Positions 60,355 through 64,000 of a stretch of 64,000 bases of DNA are shown piece after piece. A program made the position numbers and the translations under genes. The number at the start of each line of letters is the position of its first letter. The first letter of the stretch is position 1. The DNA comes from Lacrimispora defluvii (GTDB lineage: Bacteria; Bacillota; Clostridia; Lachnospirales; Lachnospiraceae). The notes under the pieces are model-generated. The model saw nothing but the letters and a program-made list of their open reading frames with translations, was not told where the DNA came from and ran no database searches. The stretch is taken from positions 1 through 64,000 of the forward strand of contig JAAOXG010000039.1 of NCBI GenBank assembly GCA_013036995.1, read 5' to 3'.

Positions 60355-61260
60355 TTAATCAGTAACCTTTACCGAAATAATAAAGGTTTTACCAGCGTCT
60401 ATCGGATTCGGTGCCAGACTCACCTCAGAGATAACCGGAGCGGCTGTATCCAGGGTGACTGCTCTTGTTACCGTGGTTGTCTTACCTGCACCATCTTTTG
60501 CCACGATGGTGATTGTATTGGCTCCCTCCGCCAGGGTAAGTGTTTTGCTAAATGTACCATCACTATTTACAGTTACATCGACTGCCGCCGCGCTATTAAG
60601 TTTAACCGTCACGGCCACCGGACTGGAAGTGATATCATTGGTGTTTCCTGTCACTGTACAGGTCGCCTGATTGGTGATCAAATTGTTAGCGGGTGCCGTT
60701 ACATTCAAAGTAGGTGGTACGGTGTCAATCTTAAAGATCACACTTTTTTGCACTGCCACATTGCCATCATAGTCTGATGCATCCACCTTAATTGTATGGC
60801 TACCATCTGCTAAAGCCGATGAAGGCGTATAACTGCAGGTGAATCCTTTTCCCGATGCCGTTTTAGTAATTCCAGATGTTACAACCGTAGAATCTATTGT
60901 CAGCTTAATGGTAGCTGGATCCACGCCGGAATCATCATCTGTAACCGTCCAGGATATAACAGGCTTATTGTTGGTAGTTAAAGCTGATGCCGTTGGGCTT
61001 GTAATAGAAATGACCGGAGCCACATTTTCTTTTACTGTAAGCCGCAGGCTACTTCCAAGTACACTATCTGCAACGTCCTTAGTAGTGATGTTTCCTGCCG
61101 TATCCTCTGCTTTAATGGATACTGGATAATAATGTCCACTCAAAGGATAACTGGACGTTGATGGCGCCGTGATGGTTGCTTCATAAGCTCCTGTGGAGCT
61201 GTTTAAAGTTAGATTATAGGTCTGGCCATTTATAGTGGCCTGTACCGTTTTAACACTCAT
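60355..61260 (-). CDS. Phage protein with Ig-like repeats
   Basis: 301 aa, beta-rich, threonine- and valine-rich, with three or more Ig-like units (repeats of the type PVISITSPTA, PTLNVTAPAN, PVISEVSLAPNP). Such domains are found on tail-tip and other virion surface proteins and may bind cell-wall sugars. Its start overlaps the stop of the 61257 gene by 4 bases. Confidence 0.78.
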   Translation of the reverse strand: MSVKTVQATINGQTYNLTLNSSTGAYEATITAPSTSSYPLSGHYYPVSIKAEDTAGNITTKDVADSVLGSSLRLTVKENVAPVISITSPTASALTTNNKPVISWTVTDDDSGVDPATIKLTIDSTVVTSGITKTASGKGFTCSYTPSSALADGSHTIKVDASDYDGNVAVQKSVIFKIDTVPPTLNVTAPANNLITNQATCTVTGNTNDITSSPVAVTVKLNSAAAVDVTVNSDGTFSKTLTLAEGANTITIVAKDGAGKTTTVTRAVTLDTAAPVISEVSLAPNPIDAGKTFIISVKVTD

Positions 61261-61622
61261 AAAATTCCTCTCTTTCCTAATACAATAGGTAATCTTCTCC
61301 GTGCTTTCATGATGCCGTACAGCCGATTAAAAAGCTTCTGGCAGACCTCTTCTATCTGGTTTAACTCTCCATAACTTAGAAAAGGCTTATTCTCCATGTG
61401 AACACCGTACTGCTCTGCTGGAAGACCAGAGGCTATGCAGATGTAATTTAAATTCTTTTCAATTACCTGGAAGTCTTCCGGCTTGGGATATTCCTCCCAG
61501 CTTTTATCAGGCCCCATATTAATAAACTCCACGCTGCCAAACAAGGCATCTGCTATTCGCTTGATGTAACAGACATTATATTTGATCCGGTTATAATCCG
61601 ATGCATTAAAGTAATTAGGCAT
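61257..61622 (-). CDS. Phage protein downstream of the tape measure gene
   Basis: 121 aa. The N-terminal [22 protein letters not shown] pattern (Asn-Arg-Ile-x-x-Asn) is typical of short tail-tip proteins that normally follow the tail-lysin gene. Here the ATG has no ribosome site and lies inside the 3' end of the tape measure frame (70-base overlap), which suggests that a deletion joined the two genes. Confidence 0.65.
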   Translation of the reverse strand: MPNYFNASDYNRIKYNVCYIKRIADALFGSVEFINMGPDKSWEEYPKPEDFQVIEKNLNYICIASGLPAEQYGVHMENKPFLSYGELNQIEEVCQKLFNRLYGIMKARRRLPIVLGKRGIL

Positions 61623-64000
61623 ATGCTAGAGGTTAACGGAGCAATGGCAGATCTCATACCATACTGCACTGCCCTTGTAATACCTTCTGTGATCTGCATG
61701 TTATTGGCAACGGCTGCTTTACCGCCCCAGTTACCAACCATTTCCGGATTACCGTTTTCATTGGCAACAAATAAACTGCCGGAAGTCGGGAATCCTCCGG
61801 TTGCATGACCTTTTACTCCGGGACCGCTGTCTACATGACCTTTCGCACTACCTGGTCCAGAGGAATCTTTCTCCTCTTTCTCTTCTGCGTCGTCTTTTGC
61901 CTTACTAAATACGCTTTTCGCTCCATCAATAACCTTGTCAAAAGCATCGCCAACCGCTCGCGCGATTCCACCCAGCCAGTCGGTAATATCGTTCCATACT
62001 CCCTTCATTCCGTCCCAGAATTTATCCATCATGTTTTTGCCGATCTGTGTCATTTCATCAAGCTTAAACACATCTTTAATTTTCTGCCAGATCTGATCAA
62101 ACCACTCTTTGATTGCACTCCATTTTTCCTCTATTGTCCGCTTTACACTGTCCCAGATCTCTGATAATTTATCTCTTATGGCTTCGGAAACTTTTGTGAC
62201 AATTTCCTGTATAGAGGCCCAAATATTTGACACAAAGGTTTTTATGCCATTCCAAATAAGTTCCCAGACAGATTTTATAACACCGAGGACAGTCTGTATT
62301 AAAGAGTCAATAACATCCAGTACTGTAGATACGATATCCTTCATAGCATCCCAGATACCACCGAAGAATGTTTTTATTCCTTCCCAGGCAAGTTCCCAGT
62401 CTCCTGTAAAAACTCCCACAATGAAATCCATAAGGCCGCCTAAAGCTGTTAATATGTCTCCTACAACTTTACTTACACCTTCAAAGAACCGAAAGAATCC
62501 ATCTATCACATTCTGGACAAATTCTGCAATAATAGGAGCTGCCGCCTCCATAAACCAAATAATAAAGGGCTTTAACACGTTTTCCCAAAGCACCGATATT
62601 GCATCTGCCACTTTTCCCGCAAACTCCACGAACTTATCAATCAGAGGGGACAAATATTCCTCTCGAAACGCCTGGAACTGTACGGATAGATTTGTAATGA
62701 TAGGGAGGAAATATGTATTGTAAAGCTCCAGGAACTTTGTCGCTATATCTGTAAAACCCTGCTTAAACGAATCAAGCATTGGCTTGATATGAGTATCATA
62801 GGTTTCATTGATTTTTGTAAATGCTTCATCAACAATTGATTTTATTTCGGAGAAAATAGGCTCTACTGCAGAAAATGTATCTTCAAGAGTCTGTTTAATA
62901 AGATCCCTGTTTTGGATAAATGGGGCCGTTAAAGCATCTGAAACATCTCTTCCTATTTTTGTGGTCAGCTCCGTCACACCCATAAAGGCACTTGAAAAAA
63001 TGCCTATAACATCCGCTGTGATCTGCTTTGCATTGTCACTACGAAAAGCGGAAAAAATCGTTGCAAATGCGACGCTGAAATTACCCACAATGTCAGTAAT
63101 CTCCGCGCCAATATCAAACATGGATACCAGATAATCTTTAATCCTCTGACTGTTCTGCTCTAAGAACTTATTAATTCCACCAAGCAAATTATCTGCAAGT
63201 GTAGCCCCTATAGAAGCCATGCTGCCTGCAGCTTTTCCCAGATTTACGGCTATCCGGTTTCCCAATTCCTCAGCAGAAGCTAAAACCGTTGGATCCGTAA
63301 ATATCCCTTTGAGGTTCTGTCCGATACCTTGTATGGAATTCTGAATGCTGTCAATGACTGACATGTCTCCAAAACCGATACTAAATCCAGTCTTAAATAG
63401 ATCTTTCAGTTCTCGCGTTCTATCAATTAAAGCCTGGTACTTGTTGCTGGCTTCATCAACTCCTGAAGAATCTACTTCCCCCATATCAAACTCATCCGTA
63501 GCATAACCGCCAGCCCCTCCAGCGCCACCAGAGCTGTCGGATCCAGTATCCGGATTTATGACATTCAATTCATCAATACCGGTGGACATTCCCTTAATAT
63601 CTTTGGCCGCTTTCTTGGCAGCCGCACCGGTTCCGCTCACTGCTCCGGAAGCATTATCCGCCGAATCCGCAACAGCTTGTACGCTGGCGGTTGTGTCACT
63701 CTTTTTCCCCGTAACCAGTTCAGTAAAGGATTTAAAGGCATTGGCAAGGCTCATCAGCTTACCGATTATGGTATTGATCACCTGAATAACAGGAGTTAAT
63801 ACATTAATAAGTCCCTGACCTATGGTAGCTTTCAGGGAATCAAACTGCAAGCTTAAGATACGCACCTGATTGGCCCATTGGTCACTGGTTCGGCTAAAGT
63901 CACCCGTGGCAAGTGCCAGCTGATCCTGCACGAACTGATACCGCAGGGCTACCTTTTCAGCCTCGGACATTTTAGCCGTAACCTTACCGTATCCATTCGC
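61553..64000 (-). CDS. Phage tail tape measure protein (partial at window edge)
   Basis: More than 815 aa; the frame stays open to the window edge, so the N-terminus is missing. It shows typical tape measure features: long helical stretches, hydrophobic patches, tryptophan-rich repeats such as [15 protein letters not shown], and a C-terminal region [22 protein letters not shown]. It sets tail length. The usual last part after [11 protein letters not shown] is cut short and replaced by about 18 residues read from the start of the next gene in another frame, a sign of truncation. Confidence 0.88.
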   Translation of the reverse strand, partial: ANGYGKVTAKMSEAEKVALRYQFVQDQLALATGDFSRTSDQWANQVRILSLQFDSLKATIGQGLINVLTPVIQVINTIIGKLMSLANAFKSFTELVTGKKSDTTASVQAVADSADNASGAVSGTGAAAKKAAKDIKGMSTGIDELNVINPDTGSDSSGGAGGAGGYATDEFDMGEVDSSGVDEASNKYQALIDRTRELKDLFKTGFSIGFGDMSVIDSIQNSIQGIGQNLKGIFTDPTVLASAEELGNRIAVNLGKAAGSMASIGATLADNLLGGINKFLEQNSQRIKDYLVSMFDIGAEITDIVGNFSVAFATIFSAFRSDNAKQITADVIGIFSSAFMGVTELTTKIGRDVSDALTAPFIQNRDLIKQTLEDTFSAVEPIFSEIKSIVDEAFTKINETYDTHIKPMLDSFKQGFTDIATKFLELYNTYFLPIITNLSVQFQAFREEYLSPLIDKFVEFAGKVADAISVLWENVLKPFIIWFMEAAAPIIAEFVQNVIDGFFRFFEGVSKVVGDILTALGGLMDFIVGVFTGDWELAWEGIKTFFGGIWDAMKDIVSTVLDVIDSLIQTVLGVIKSVWELIWNGIKTFVSNIWASIQEIVTKVSEAIRDKLSEIWDSVKRTIEEKWSAIKEWFDQIWQKIKDVFKLDEMTQIGKNMMDKFWDGMKGVWNDITDWLGGIARAVGDAFDKVIDGAKSVFSKAKDDAEEKEEKDSSGPGSAKGHVDSGPGVKGHATGGFPTSGSLFVANENGNPEMVGNWGGKAAVANNMQITEGITRAVQYGMRSAIAPLTSSICLITLMHRIITGSNIMSVTSSE

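Larger units (their letters stand above)
55400..64000. mobile_element. One end of a tailed-phage-type prophage
   Basis: From right to left on the minus strand: tape measure, tail-tip genes, holin, endolysin, then an AT-rich accessory ATPase and the presumed attachment edge near 55.4-55.5 kb. This is the usual late-gene order of siphovirus-like prophages. Integrase, replication and head genes would lie beyond 64000. The exact left border is not certain. Confidence 0.85.

Noticed and set aside
60241-60777. 178-codon plus-strand frame opposite the Ig-like phage gene
   Set aside because: Antisense shadow of the gene at 60355-61260; Cys-rich random-like translation.
62109-62723. 204-codon plus-strand frame inside the tape measure gene
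   Set aside because: Antisense shadow; low-complexity Ser/Thr/Ile translation mirrors the repeats of the tape measure protein.

Overview
The window looks like the chromosome of a low-to-mid GC Firmicute of the Clostridia, probably Lachnospiraceae or a relative. The signs are AGGAGG-type ribosome sites, sigma-A promoters, a class B sortase, a ChW-like and choline-binding-like wall protein, a TelA/XpaC pair and a clostridial prophage. I could not identify the species. No rRNA, tRNA, CRISPR array or insertion sequence was seen.

Region 1 (1-15.8 kb) is an anaerobic allantoin-degradation regulon: an NCS1 permease, two allantoinase-type amidohydrolases, AllC, AllE, AllD, an oxamate carbamoyltransferase and carbamate kinase. 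The route is allantoin -> allantoate -> ureidoglycine -> ureidoglycolate -> oxalurate -> oxamate + carbamoyl phosphate -> ATP. The transferase appears as a fused AllF-AllG protein plus a divergently encoded AllH. A lactate-permease-like transporter in the same operon may move oxamate. The allD and allE promoters share the same -35 and -10 hexamers and a dyad GATAAA-N13-TTTATC at a fixed distance, centred near -60. Weaker copies lie at the two amidohydrolase promoters, so one activator probably controls the set. Its gene is not in the window.

Region 2 (15.8-31 kb) is a surface-polysaccharide locus read leftward. It holds UDP-galactopyranose mutase, a GT8, several GT2 enzymes, a sugar aminotransferase, an ATP-grasp protein, two Wzx-type flippases, and DUF2304 and DUF2142 membrane proteins. 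An L,D-transpeptidase sits in it on the other strand.

Region 3 (31-40 kb) is mostly housekeeping: a GNAT acetyltransferase, LeuA with a long leader, TelA/XpaC, GlmM, sortase B, a SARP/BTAD regulator and methylglyoxal synthase.

Region 4 (40.2-53.6 kb) is a nine-gene leftward operon that looks like a synthase-dependent exopolysaccharide system. It has a processive GT2 without PilZ, a BcsB-like protein, a thioredoxin-GH8 fusion, a DUF2334 protein, UDP-GlcNAc 2-epimerase, a polyprenyl-phosphate glycosyltransferase with two large GT-C-like membrane proteins, and a membrane protein with a degenerate GGDEF domain that keeps an RxxD I-site. The set recalls the Listeria Pss poly-ManNAc system and is the best candidate here for a poorly described system.

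Region 5 (53.8-64 kb) starts with an HD alarmone-hydrolase-like gene and a lipoprotein, followed by one end of a prophage: tape measure (cut by the window edge), tail-tip genes, holin and endolysin, then an AT-rich P-loop ATPase at the edge, a typical place for an accessory or defence gene. The usual distal-tail and tail-lysin genes are missing and one tail gene looks frameshifted, so the prophage may be defective.
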